Of a stretch of 64,000 nucleotides of DNA, positions 34,726-47,900 are shown piece by piece. The DNA is taken from the NCBI GenBank assembly GCA_033782935.1, contig JAWQEG010000377.1, positions 620,001 through 684,000 on the forward strand. Direction: 5' to 3'. The stretch comes from Petrolisthes cinctipes. Its lineage: Eukaryota > Arthropoda > Malacostraca > Decapoda > Porcellanidae. Position 1 is the first letter of the stretch; every line of letters starts with the position of its first letter. The position numbers were made by a program, and so were the translations under genes. The notes under the pieces are model-generated. The model did not search any database, was not told where the DNA came from, and saw nothing but the letters and a program-made list of their open reading frames with translations.

Positions 34726-37700
34726 GTGTTAGAGTATTTTCAAAATACAGGACAAAAACATACTGAAAATCGATCTCTTAGGTGCACAAAAGTCGATATC
34801 TCAAATTCAGTCCCAAAACACCCGAAAATTCGATATTTAGGGGTCCCAGAAGCGATCTGTACATGCCTACTCCGTGTTAGAGTATTTTCAAAATACATGC
34901 TCAAAACATACTGAAAATCGATCTTTTAGGTGCACAAAAGTCGATATGTGCATGCATCTTCAGTACCCGTTTATATCTCAAATTCAGGCTCAAAACACCC
35001 GAAAATTCAATATTTTGGGGTCCCAGAAGGTATCTGTACATGCCTACTCCGTGTTAGAGTATTTTCAAAATACAGGCCAAAAACATACTGAAAATCGATC
35101 TTTTAGATGCCCAAAGGTCGATATGTGCATGCATCTTCTGTACCCGTTTATATCTCAAATTCTGGCCCTAAACTCCCGAAAATTCGATATTTTGGGGTCC
35201 CAGAAGCGATCTGTACATGCCTACTCCGTGTTAGAGTATTTTCAAAATTCAGGCCCAAAACATGCTGAAAATCGATATTTTTGGTGCCCAGAGTCAATAT
35301 GTGCATGTATCTTCTGTACCCGTTTATATCTCAAATTCAGGCTCAAAACACCCGAAAATTCAATATTTTGGGGTCCCAGAAGCAATCTGTACATGCCTAC
35401 ACAGTGCTAGAATATTTTCAAAATATAGGCTAAAAACATGCTAAAAATCGATCTTTTAGGTGCACAAAAGTCGATATGTGCATGCATCTTCAGTACCCGT
35501 TTATATCTCAAATTCAGTCCCAAAACACCCGAAAATTCGATATTTAGAGGTCCCAGAAGGTATCTGTACATGCTTACTCCGAGTTAGAGTATTTTCAAAA
35601 TACAGGACAAAAACATGCTGAAAATCGATCTCTTAGGTGCACAAAAGTCGATATCTCAAATTCAGTCCCAAAACACCCGAAAATTCGATATTTAGGGGTC
35701 CCAGAAGCGATCTGTACATGCCTACTCAGTGTTAGAGTATTTTCAAAATTCAGGCCCAAAACATGCTGAAAATCGATATTTTTGGTGCCCAAAGTCAATA
35801 TGTGCATGTATCTTCTGTACCCGTTTATATCTCAAATTCAGGCTCAAAACACCCGAAAATTCAATATTTTGGGGTCCCAGAAGCAATCTGTACAGTGCTA
35901 GAATATTTTCAAAATATAGGCTAAAAATATGCTAAAAATCGATCTTTTAGGTGCCAAAAAGTCGATATCTCAAATTCAGTCCCAAAACACCCGAAAATTC
36001 GATATTTAGGGGTCCCAGAAGCGATCTGTACATGCCTACTCCGTGTTAGAGTATTTTCTAAATACATGCTCAAAACATACTGAAAATCGATCTTTTAGGT
36101 GCACAAAAGTCGATATGTGCATGCATCTTCAGTACCCGTTTATATCTCAAATTCAGGCTCAAAACACCCGAAAATTCAATATTTTGGGGTCCCAGAAGGT
36201 ATCTGTACATGCCTACTCCGTGTTAGAGTATTTTCAAAATACAGGCCAAAAACATACTGAAAATCGATCTTTTAGGCGCCCAAAGGTAGATATGTGCATG
36301 CATCTTCTGTACCCGTTTATATCTCAAATTCTGGCCCTAAACACCCGAAAATTCGATATTTTGGGGTCCCAGAAGCGATCTGTACATGCCTACTCGGTGT
36401 TAGAGTATTTTCAAAATTCAGGCCCAAAACATGCTGAAAATCGATATTTTTGGTGGCCAAAGTCAATATGTGCATGTATCTTCTGTACCCGTTTATATCT
36501 CAAATTCAGGTTAAAAACACCCGAAAATTCAATATTTGGGGTCCCAGAAGCAATCTGTACATGCCTACTCAGTGTTAGAGTATTTTCAAAATACAGGCCC
36601 AAAACATGCTGAAAATCGATATTTTAGATGCCCAAAGTCAATATGTGCATGTATCTTCTGTACCCGTTTATATCTCAAATTCAGTCTCAAAACACCCGAA
36701 AATTCAATATTTTGGGGTCCCAGAAGCAATCTGTACTCAGTGCTAGAATATTTTCAAAATATAGGCTAAAAACATGCTAAAAATCGATCTTTTAGGTGCC
36801 AAAAAGTCGATATCTCAAATTCAGTCCCAAAACACCCGAAAATTCGATATTTAGAGGTCCCAGAAGGTATCTGTACATGCCTACTCCGTGTTAGAGTATT
36901 TTCAAAATACAGGCCAAAAACATACTGAAAATCGATCTTTTAGGTGCCCAAAAGTCGATATGTGCATGCATCTTCTGTACCCGTTTATATCTCAAATTCT
37001 AGCCCTAAACACCCGAAAATTCGATATATTGGGGTCCCAGAAGCGATCTGTACATGCCTACTCCGTTTTAGAGTATTTTCAAAATTCAGGCCCAAAACAT
37101 GCTGAAAATCGATATTTTTGGTGCCCAAAGTCAATATGTGCATGTATCTACTGTAAACGTTTATATCTCAAATTAAGGCTCAAAACACCCGAAAATTCAA
37201 TATTTTGGGGTCCACGAAGCAATCTGTACAGTGCTAGAATATTTTCAAAATATAGGCTAAAAACATGCTAAAAATCGATCTTTTAGGTGCCAAAAAGTCG
37301 ATATCTCAAATTCAGTCCCAAAACACCCGAAAATTCGATATTTAGGGGTCCCAGAAGCGATCTGTACATGCCTACTCCGGGTTAGAGTATTTTCAAAATA
37401 CATGCTCAAAACATACTGAAAATCGATCTTTTAGGTGCACAAAAGTCGATATGTGCATGCATCTTCAGTACCCGTTTATATCTCAAATTCAGGCTCAAAA
37501 CACCCAAAAATTCAATATTTTGGGGTCCCAGAAGCAATCTGTACATGCCTACTCAGTGTTAGAGTATTTTCAAAATACAGACCCAAAACATGCTGAAAAT
37601 CGATATTTTAGATGCCCAAAGTCAATATGTGCATGTATCTTCTGTACCCGTTTATATCTCAAATTCAGGCTCAAAACACCCGAAAATTCAATATTTTTGG

Positions 37701-37774
37701 GTCCCAGAAGCAATCTGTACATGCCTACACAGTGCTAGAATATTTTCAAAATATAGGCTAAAAACATGCTAAAA
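34726..37774. repeat. Region III, HOR copy 2 (offset 2978-3155 bp)
   Basis: Same order of monomers as 31747-34620, except that copy 1's single S at 32426-32573 corresponds here to a 177-bp S/L chimera (35404-35580) plus an S2 (35581-35728), a net gain of 177 bp, which shifts the offset from 2978 to 3155. It also has L4 where copy 1 has L1 near 36397. The match ends near 37774, where the following S monomer is a different variant (GACATTTTTGGTGCC). Confidence 0.8.
35404..35580 (+). repeat. S1 monomer carrying the 29-bp L segment (177 bp)
   Basis: Starts as S1 (GTGCTAG, ATAGGCTAAAAACATGCTAAAA) and ends as S1b (ATTCAGTCCCAAAACACCC, TTTAGAGGTCCC, GAAGGTATCTG), but contains the L1-type middle GGTGCACAAAAGTCGATATG through CTTCAGTACCCG. 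The patch lies between GGTGC (about 35459-35463) and ATTCAG (about 35513-35518). This is either a short gene-conversion patch from L1 or a surviving undeleted ancestor of S1; the L1-specific CACAAAAG and CTTCAGTA bases favour conversion. Confidence 0.75.
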
Positions 37775-40700
37775 ATCGACATTTTTGGTGCCAAAAAATC
37801 GATATCTCAAATTTAGTCCCAAAACACCCGAAAATTCGATATTTAGAGGTCCCAGAAGGTATCTGTACATGCTTACTCCGTGTTAGAGTATTTTAAAAAT
37901 ACAGGCTAAAAACATACTGAAAATCGATCTTTTAGGTGCCCAAAAGTCGATATGTGCATGCATCTTCTGTACACGTTTATATCTCAAATTCTGGCCCTAA
38001 ACACCCGAAAATTCGATATTTTGGGGTCCCAGAAGCGATCTGTACATGCCTACTCCGTGTTAGAGTATTTTCAAAATTCAGGCCCAAAACATGCTGAAAA
38101 TCTATATTTTTGGTGACCAAAGTCAATATGTGCATGTATCTTCTGTACCCGTTTATATCTCAAATTCAGGCTCAAAACACCCGAAAATACAATATTTTGG
38201 GGTCCCAGAAGCAATCTGTACAGTGCTAGAATATTTTCAAAATATAGGATAAAAACATGCTAAAAATCGATCTTTTAGGTGCCAAAAAGTCAATATCTCA
38301 AATTCAGTCCCAAAACACCCGAAAATTCGATATTTAGGGGTCCCAGAAGCGATCTGTACATGCCTACTCCGTGTTAGAGTATTTTCAAAATACATGCTCA
38401 AAACATACTGAAAATCGATCTTTTAGGTGCACAAAAGTCGATATGTGCATGCATCTTCAGTACCCGTTTATATCTCAAATTCAGGCTCAAAACACCCGAA
38501 AATTCAATATTTGGGGTCCCAGAAGCAATCTGTACATGCCTACTCAGTGTTAGAGTATTTTCAAAATACAGACCCAAAACATGCTGAAAATCGATATTTT
38601 AGATGCCCAAAGTCAATATGTGCATGTATCTTCTGTACCCGTTTATATCTCAAATTCAGGCTCAAAACACCCGAAAATTCAATATTTTGGGGTCCCAGAA
38701 GCAATCTGTACATGCCTACTCAGTGCTAGAATATTTTCAAAATATAGGCTAAAAACATGCTAAAAATCGATCTTTTAGGTGCCAAAAAGTCGATATCTCA
38801 AATTCAGTCCCAAAACACCCGAAAATTCGATATTTAGGGGTCCCAGAAGCGATCTGTACATGCCTACTCCGTGTTAGAGTATATTCAAAATACATGCTCA
38901 AAACATACTGAAAATCGATCTTTTAGGTGCACAAAAGTTGATATGTGCATGTATCTTCTGTACCCGTTTATATCTCAAATTCAGGCTCAAAACACCCGAA
39001 AATTCAATATTTTGGGGTCCCAGAAGCAATCTGTACAGTGCTAGAATATTTTCAAAAAATAGGCTAAAAACATGCTAAAAATCGATCTTTTAGGTGCCAA
39101 AAAATCGATATCTCAAATTCAGTCCCAAAACACCCGAAAATTCGATATTTAGAGGTCCCAGAAGGTATCTGTACATGTCTACTCCGTGTTAGAGTACTTT
39201 CAAAATACAGGCCAAAAAAATATACTGAAAATCGATCTTTTAGGTGCCCAAAAGTCGATATGTGCATGCATCTTCTGTACCCGTTTATATCTCAAATTCT
39301 GGCCCTAAACACCCGAAAATTCAATATTTTGGGGTCCCAGAAGCAATCTGTACATGCCTACACAGTGCTAGAATATTTTCAAAATATAGGCTAAAAACAT
39401 GCTAAAAATCGACATTTTTGGTGCCAAATAATCGATATCTAAAATTTAGTCCCAAAACACCCGAAAATTCGATATTTAGAGGTCCCAGAAGGTATCTGTA
39501 CATGCTTACTCCGTGTTAGAGTATTTTCAAAATACAGGCTAAAAACATACTGAAAATCGATCTTTTAGGTGCCCAAAAGTCGATATGTGCATGCATCTTC
39601 TGTACCCGTTTATATCTCAAATTCTGGCCCTAAACACCCGAAAATTCGATATTTTGGGGTCCCAGAAGCGATCTGTACATGCCTACTCCGTGTTAGAGTA
39701 TTTTCAAAATTCTGGCCCAAAACATGCTGAAAATCTATATTTTTGGTGACCAAAGTCAATATGTGCATGTATCTTCTGTACCCGTTTATATCTCAAATTC
39801 AGGCTCAAAACACACGAAAATTCAATATTTTGGGGTCCCAGAAGCAATCTGTACATGCCTACTCAGTGCTAGAATATTTTCAAAATATAGGCTAAAAACA
39901 TGCTAAAAATCGACATTTTAGTTGCCAAAAAATCGATATCTCAAATTCAGTCCCGAAAGACCCGAAAATTCGATATTTAGAGGTCCCAGAAGGTATCTGT
40001 ACATGCCTACTCCGGGTTAGAGTATTTTCAAAATACAGGCCAAAAACATACTGAAAATCGATCTTTTAGGTGCCCAAAAGTCGATATGTGCATGCATCTC
40101 CTGTACCCGTTTATATCTCAAATTCTGGCCCTAAACACCCGAAAATTCGATATTTTGGGGTCCCAGAAGCAATCTGTACAGTGCTAGAATATTTTCAAAA
40201 TATAGGCTAAAAACATGCTAAAAATCGATCTTTTAGGTGCCAAAAAGTCGATATCTCAAATTCAGTCCCAAAACACCCGAAAATTCGATATTTAGGGGTC
40301 CCAGAAGCGATCTGTACATGCCTACTCCGTGTTAGAGTATTTTCAAAATACATGCTCAAAACATACTGAAAATCGATCTTTTAGGTGCACAAAAGTCGAT
40401 ATGTGCATGCATCTTCAGTACCCGTTTATATCTCAAATTCAGGCTCAAAACACCCGAAAATTCAATATTTTGGGGTCCCAGAAGCAATCTGTACGCAGTG
40501 CTAGAATATTTTCAAAATATAGGCTAAAAACATGCTAAAAATCGATCTTTTAGGTGCCAAAAAGTCGATATCTCAAATTCAGTCCCAAAACACCCGAAAA
40601 TTCGATATTTAGAGGTCCCAGAAGGTATCTGTACATGCCTACTCCGTGTTAGAGTATTTTCAAAATACAGGCCAAAAACATACTGAAAATCGATCTTTTA

Positions 40701-43700
40701 GGTGCCCAAAGTCAATATGTGCATGTATCTTCTGTACCCGTTTATATCTCAAATTCAGGCTCAAAACACCCGAAAATTCAATATTTTGGGGTCCCAGAAG
40801 CAATCTGTACAGTGCTAGAATATTTTCAAAATATAGGCTAAAAACATGCTAAAAATCGATCTTTTAGGTGCCAAAAAGTCGATATCTCAAATTCAGTCCC
40901 AAAACACCCGAAAATTCGATATTTAGAGGTCCCAGAAGGTATCTGTACATGCCTACTCCGTGTTAGAGGATTTTCAAAATACAGGCCAAAAGCATACTGA
41001 AAATCGATCTTTTAGGTGCCCAAAAGTCGATATGTGCATGCATCTTCTGTACCCGTTTATATCTCAAATTCTGGCCCTAAACAATCGAAAATTCGATATT
41101 TTGGGGTCCCAGAAGCGATCTGTACATGCCTACTCCGTGTTAGAGTATTTTCAAAATTCAGGCCCAAAACATGCTGAAAATCGATATTTTTAGTGCCCAA
41201 AGTCAATATGTGCATGTATCTTCTGTACCCGTTTATATCTCAAATTCAGGCTCAAAACACCCGAAAATTCAATATTTTGGGGTCCCAGAAGCAATCTGTA
41301 CAGTGCTAGAATATTTTCAAAATATAGGCTAAAAACATGCTAAAAATCGATCTTTTAGGTGCCAAAAAATCGATATCTCAAATTCAGTCCCAAAACACCC
41401 GAAAATTCGATATTTAGAGTTCCTAGAAGGTATCTGTACATGCCTACTCCGTGTTAGAGTATTTTCAAAATACAGGCCAAAAACATACTGAAAATCGATC
41501 ATTTAGGTGCCCAAAAGTCGATATGTGCATGCATCTTCTGTACCCGTTTATATCTCAAATTCTGGCCCTAAACACCCAAAAATTCGATATTTTGGGGTCC
41601 CAGAAGCGATCTGTACATGCATACTCCGTGTTAGAGTATTTTCAAAATTCAGGCCCAAAACATGCTGAAAATCGATATTTTTGGTGCCCAAAGTCAATAT
41701 GTGCATGTATCTTCTGTACCCGTTTATATCTCAAATTCTGGCCCTAAACACCCGAAAATTCGATATTTTGGGTTCCCAGAAGCGATCTGTACATGCCTAC
41801 TCCGTGTTAGAGTATTTTCAAAATTCAGGCCCAAAACATGCTGAAAATCGATATTTTTGGTGCCCAAAGTCAATATGTGCATGTATCTTCTGTACCCGTT
41901 TATATCTCGAATTCAGGCTCAAAACACCCGAAAATTCAATATTTTGGAGTCCCAGAAGCAATCTGTTCAGTGCTAGAATATTTTCAAAATATAGGCTAAA
42001 AACATGCTAAAAATCGATCTTTTAGGTGCCAAAAAGTCGATATCTCAAATTCAGTCCCAAAACACCCGAAAATTCGATATTTAGGGGTCCCAGAAGCGAT
42101 CTGTACATGCCTACTCCGTGTTAGAGTATTTTCAAAATACATGCTCAAAACATACTGAAAATCGATCTTTTAGGTGCACAAAAGTCGATATGTGCATGCA
42201 TCTTCAGTACCCGTTTATATCACAAATTCAGGCTCAAAACACCCGAAAATTCAATATTTGAGGTCCCAGAAGCAATCTGTACATGCCTACTCAGTGTTAG
42301 AGTATTTTCAAAATACAGGCCCAAAACATGCTGAAAATCGATATTTTAGATGCCCAAAGTCAATATGTGCATGCATCTTCAGTACCCGTTTATATCTCAA
42401 ATTCAGGCTCAAAACACCCGAAAATTCAATATTTGGGGTCCCAGAAGCAATCTGTACTCAGTGCTCGAATATTTTCAAAATATAGGCTAAAAACATGCTA
42501 AAAATCGATCTTTTAGGTGCCAAAAAGTCGATATATCAAATTCAGTCCCAAAACACCCGAAAATTCGATATTTAGAGGTCCCAGAAGGTATCTGTACATG
42601 CCTACTCCGTGTTAGAGTATTTTCAAAATACAGGCCAAAAACATACTGAAAATCGATCTTTTAGGTGCCCAAAAGTCGATATGTGCATGCATCTTCTGTA
42701 CCCGTTTATATCTCAAATTCTGGCCCTAAACACCCGAAAATTCAATATTTTGGGGTCCCAGAAGCAATCTGTACATGCCTACACAGTGCTAGAATATTTT
42801 CAAAATATAGGCTAAAAACATGCTAAAAATCGACATTTTTGGTGCCAAAAAATCGATATCTAAAATTTAGTCCCAAAACACCCGAAAATTCGATATTTAG
42901 AGGTCCCAGAAGGTATCTGTACATGCTTACTCCGTGTTAGAGTATTTTCAAAATACAGGCTAAAAACATACTGAAAATCGATCTTTTAGGTGCCCAAAAG
43001 TCGATATGTGCATGCATCTTCTGTACCCGTTTATATCTCAAATTCTGGCCCTAAGCACCCGAAAATTCGATATTTTGGGGTCCCAGAAGCGATCTGTACA
43101 TGCCTACTCCGTGTTAGAGTATTTTCAAAATTCAGGCCCAAAACATGCTGAAAATCTAAATTTTTGGTGACCAAAGTCAATATGTGCATGTATCTTCTGT
43201 ACCCGTTTATATCTCAAATTCAGGCTCAAAACACACGAAAATTCAATATTTTGGGGTCCCAGAAGCAATCTGTACATGCCTACTCAGTGCTAGAATATTT
43301 TCAAAATATAGGCTAAAAACATGCTAAAAATCGACATTTTAGTTGCCAAAAAATCGATATCTCAAATTCAGTCCCGAAAGACCCGAAAATTCGATATTTA
43401 GAGATCCCAGAAGGTATCTGTACATGCCTACTCCGTGTTAGAGTATTTTCAAAATTCAGGCACAAAACATGCTGAAAATCGATATTTTTAGTGCCCAAAG
43501 TCAATATGTGCATGTATCTTCTGTACCCGTTTATATCTCAAATTCAGGCTCAAAACACCCGAAAATTCAATATTTTGGGGTCCCAGAAGCAATCTGTACA
43601 GTGCTAGAATATTTTCAAAATATAGGCTAAAAACATGCTAAAAATCGATCTTTTAGGTGCCAAAAAATCGATATCTCAAATTCAGTCCCAAAACACCCGA

Positions 43701-44908
43701 AAATTCGATATTTAGAGGTCCTAGAAGGTATCTGTACATGCCTACTCCGTGTTAGAGTATTTTCAAAATACAGGCCAAAAACATACTGAAAATCGATCTT
43801 TTAGGTGCCCAAAAGTCGATATGTGCATGCATCTTCTGTACCCGTTTATATCTCAAATTCTGGCCCTAAACACCCGAAAATTCGATATTTTGGGGTCCCA
43901 GAAGCGATCTGTACATGCATAATCCGTGTTAGAGTATTTTCAAAATTCAGGCCCAAAACATGCTGAAAATCGATATTTTTGGTGCCCAAAGTCAATATGT
44001 GCATGTATCTTTTGTACCCGTTTATATCTCAAATTCTGGCCCTAAACACCCGAAAATTCGATATTTTGGGTTCCCAGAAGCGATCTGTACATGCCTACTC
44101 CGTGTTAGAGTATTTTCAAAATTCAGGCCCAAAACATGCTGAAAATCGATATTTTTGGTGCCCAAAGTCAATATGTGCATGTATCTTCTGTACCCGTTTA
44201 TATCTCAAATTCAGGCTCAAAACACCCGAAAATTCAATATTTTGGGGTCCCAGAAGCAATCTGTACTCAGTGCTAGAATATTTTCAAAATATATGCTAAA
44301 AACATGCTAAAAATCGATCTTTTAGGTGCCAAAAAGTCGATATCTCAAATTCAGTCCCAAAACACCCGAAAATTCGATATTTAGAGGTCCCAGAAGGTAT
44401 CTGTACATGCCTACTCCGTGTTAGAGTATTTTCAAAATACAGGCCAAAAACATACTGAAAATCGATCTTTTAGGTGCCCAAAAGTCGATATGTGCATGCA
44501 TCTTCTGTACCCGTTTATATCTCAAATTCTGGCCCTAAACACCCGAAAACTCGATATTTTGGGGTCCCAGAAGCAATCTATACATGCCTACTCCGTGTTA
44601 GAATATTTTCAAAATTCAGGCCCAAAACATGCTGAAAATCGATATTTTTGGTGCCCAAAGTCAATATGTGCATGTATCTTCTGTACCCGTTTATATCTCA
44701 AATTCAGGCTCAAAACACCCGAAAATTCAATATTTTGGGGTCCCAGAAGCAATCTGTACAGTGCTAGAAAATTTTCAAAATATAGGCTAAAAACATGCTA
44801 AAAATCGATCTTTTAGGTGCCAAAAAGTCGATATCTCAAATTCAGTCCCAAAACACCCGAAAATTCGATATTTAGGGGTCCCAGAAGCGATCTGTACATG
44901 CCTACTCC
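37775..44908. repeat. Region IV: irregular HORs with partial duplications
   Basis: L-L-S, L-S and L-L-L-S units without a clear longer period. 39226-40010 matches about 42647-43431 (offset 3421) with shared GATATCTAAAATTTAG, GGTGACCAAAG and CCCGAAAGACCCG. About 41150-42000 matches 43448-44298 (offset 2298) with shared TTTTTAGTGCCC, TCCTAGAAGG and TTTGGGTTCCCAG. Oddities: GGCCAAAAAAATATACTG at 39210-39227, and ATATTTGAGG at 42253-42262. S2 monomers are absent from this region. No genes are seen. Confidence 0.78.
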
Positions 44909-47900
44909 GTGTTAGAGTATTTTCAAAATACATGCTCAAAACATACTGAAAATCGATCTTTTAGGTGCACAAAAGTCGATATGTGCATGCATCTTCAGTA
45001 CCCGTTTATATCTCAAATTCAGGCTCAAAACACCCGAAAATTCAATATTTGGGGTCCCAGAAGCAATCTGTACATGCCTACTCAGTGTTAGAGTATTTTC
45101 AAAATACAGGCCCAAAACATGCTGAAAATCGATATTTTAGATGCCCAAAGTCAATATGTGCATGTATCTTCTGTACCCGTTTATATCTCAAATTCAGGCT
45201 CACAACACCCGAAAATTCAATATTTTGGGGTCCCAGAAGCAATCTGTACTCAGTGCTAGAATATTTTCAAAATATAGGCTAAAAACATGCTAAAAATCGA
45301 TCTTTTAGGTGCCAAAAAGTCGATATCTCAAATTCAGTCCCAAAACACCCGAAAATTCGATATTTAGAGGTCCCAGAAGGTATCTGTACATGCCTACTCC
45401 GTGTTAGAGTATTTTCAAAATACAGGCCAAAAACATACTGAAAATCGATCTTTTAGGTGCCCAAAAGTCGATATGTGCATGCATCTTCTGTACCCGTTTA
45501 TATCTCAAATTCTGGCCCTAAACACCCGAAATTTCTATATTTTGGGGTCCCAGAAGCGATCTGTACATGCCTACTCCGTGTTAGAGTATTTTCAAAATTC
45601 AGGCCCAAAACATGCTGAAAATCAATATTTTTGGTGCCCAAAGTCAATATGTGCATGTATCTTCTGTACCCGTTTATATCTCAAATTCAAGCTCAAAACA
45701 CCCGAAAATTCAATATTTTGGGGACCCAGAAGCAATCTGTACAGTGCTAGAATATTTTCAAAATATAGGCTAAAAACATGCTAAAAATCGATCTTTTAGG
45801 TGCCAAAAAGTCGATATCTCAAATTCAGTCCCAAAACACCCGAAAATTCGATATTTAGGGGTCCCAGAAGCGATCTGTACATGCCTACTCCGTGTTAGAG
45901 TATTTTCAAAATACATGCTCAAAACATACTGAAAATCGATCTTTTAGGTGCACAAAAGTCGATATGTGCATGCATCTTCAGTACCCGTTTATATCTCAAA
46001 TTCAGGCTCAAAACACCCGAAAATTCAATATTTTGGGGTCCCAGAAGCAATCTGTACATGCCTACTCAGTGTTAGAGTATTTTCAAAATACAGACCCAAA
46101 ACATGCTGAAAATCGATATTCTAAATGCCCAAATTCAATATGTGCATGTATCTTCTGTACCTGTTTATATCTAGAATTCAGGCTCAAAACACCCGAAAAT
46201 TCAATATTTTGGGGTCCCAGAAGCAATCTGTACATGCCTACTCAGTGCTAGAATATTTTCAAAATATAGGCTAAAAACATGCTAAAAATCGACATTTTTG
46301 GTGCAAAAAAATCGATATCTCAAATTCAGTCCCAAAACACCCGAAAATTCGATATTTAGAGGTCCCAGAAGGTATCTGTACATGCTTACTCCGTGTTAGA
46401 GTATTTTCAAAATACAGGACAAAAACATACTGAAAATCGATCTCTTAGGTGCACAAAAGTCAATATCTCAAATTCAGTCCCAAAACACCCGAAAATTCGA
46501 TATTTAGGGGTCCCAGAAGCGATCTGTACATGCCTACTCCGTGTTAGAGTATTTTCAAAATACATGCTCAAAACATACTGAAAATCGATCTTTTAGGTGC
46601 ACAAAAGTCGATATGTGCATGCATCTTCAGTACCCGTTTATATCTCAAATTCAGGCTCGAAACACCCGAAAATTCAATATTTTGGGGTCCCAGAAGCAAT
46701 CTGTACATGTCTTCACAGTGCTAGAATATTTTCAAAATATAGGCTAAAAACATGCTAAAAATCGACATTTTAGGTGCCAAAAAATCGATATCTCAAATTC
46801 AGTCCCAAAACACCCGAAAATTCGATATTTAGAGGTCCCAGAAGGTATTTGTACATGGCTACTCCGTGTTAGAGTATTTTCAAAATACAGGCCAAAAACA
46901 TACTGAAAATCGATCTTTTAGGTGCCCAAAAGTCGATATGTGCATGCATCTTCTGTACCCGTTTATATCTCAAATTCTGGCCCTAAACACCCGAAAAATC
47001 GATATTTTGGGGTCCCAGAAGCGATCTGTACATGCCTACTCCGTGTTAGAGTATTTTCAAAATTCAGGCCCAAAACATGCTGAAAATCGATATTTTTGGT
47101 GCCCAAAGTCAATATGTGCATGTATCTTCTGTACCCGTTTATATCTCAAATTCAGGCTCAAAACACCCGAAAATTCAATATTTTGGGGTCCCAGAAGCAA
47201 TCTGTACAGTGCTAGAAAATTTTCAAAATATAGGCTAAAAACATGCTAAAAATCGATCTTTTAGGTGCCAAAAAGTCGATATCTCAAATTCAGTCCCAAA
47301 ACACCCGAAAATTCGATATTTAGGGGTCCCAGAAGCGATCTGTACATGCCTACTCCGTGTTAGAGTATTTTCAAAATACATGCTCAAAACATACTGAAAA
47401 TCGATCTTTTAGGTGCACAAAAGTCGATATGTGCATGCATCTTCAGTACCCATTTATATCTCAAATTCAGGCTCAAAACACCCGAAAATTCAATATTTGG
47501 GGTCCCAGAAGCAATCTGTACTCAGTGCTAGAATATTTTCAAAATATAGGCTAAAAACATGCTAAAAATCGATCTTTTAGGTGCCAAAAAGTCGATATCT
47601 CAAATTCAGTCCCAAAACACCCGAAAATTCGATATTTAGAGGTCCCAGAAGGTATCTGTACATGCCTACTCCGTGTTAGAGTATTTTCAAGATACAGGCC
47701 AAAAACATACTGAAAATCGATCTTTTAGGTGCCCAAAAGTCGATATGTGCATGCATCTTCTGTACCCGTTTATATCTCAAATTCTGGCCCTAAACACCCG
47801 AAATTTCGATATTTTGGGGTCCCAGAAGCGATCTGTACATGCCTACTCCGTGTTAGAGTATTTTCAAAATTCAGGCCCAAAACATGCTGAAAATCGATAT

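Noticed and set aside
36043..36612. Open reading frames, the longest about 178-189 codons (16859-17395, 23423-23959, 32888-33424, 34874-35410, 36043-36612), with peptides like MLEYFQN
   Set aside because: 177 bp is 59 codons without a stop in one frame, so runs of L monomers stay open and the TAG of the next S monomer closes them. Monomers of 148, 166 and 176 bp break frame freely, starts are mostly GTG at the monomer boundary, and overlapping frames and the minus strand are open as well. There is no sign of coding constraint.
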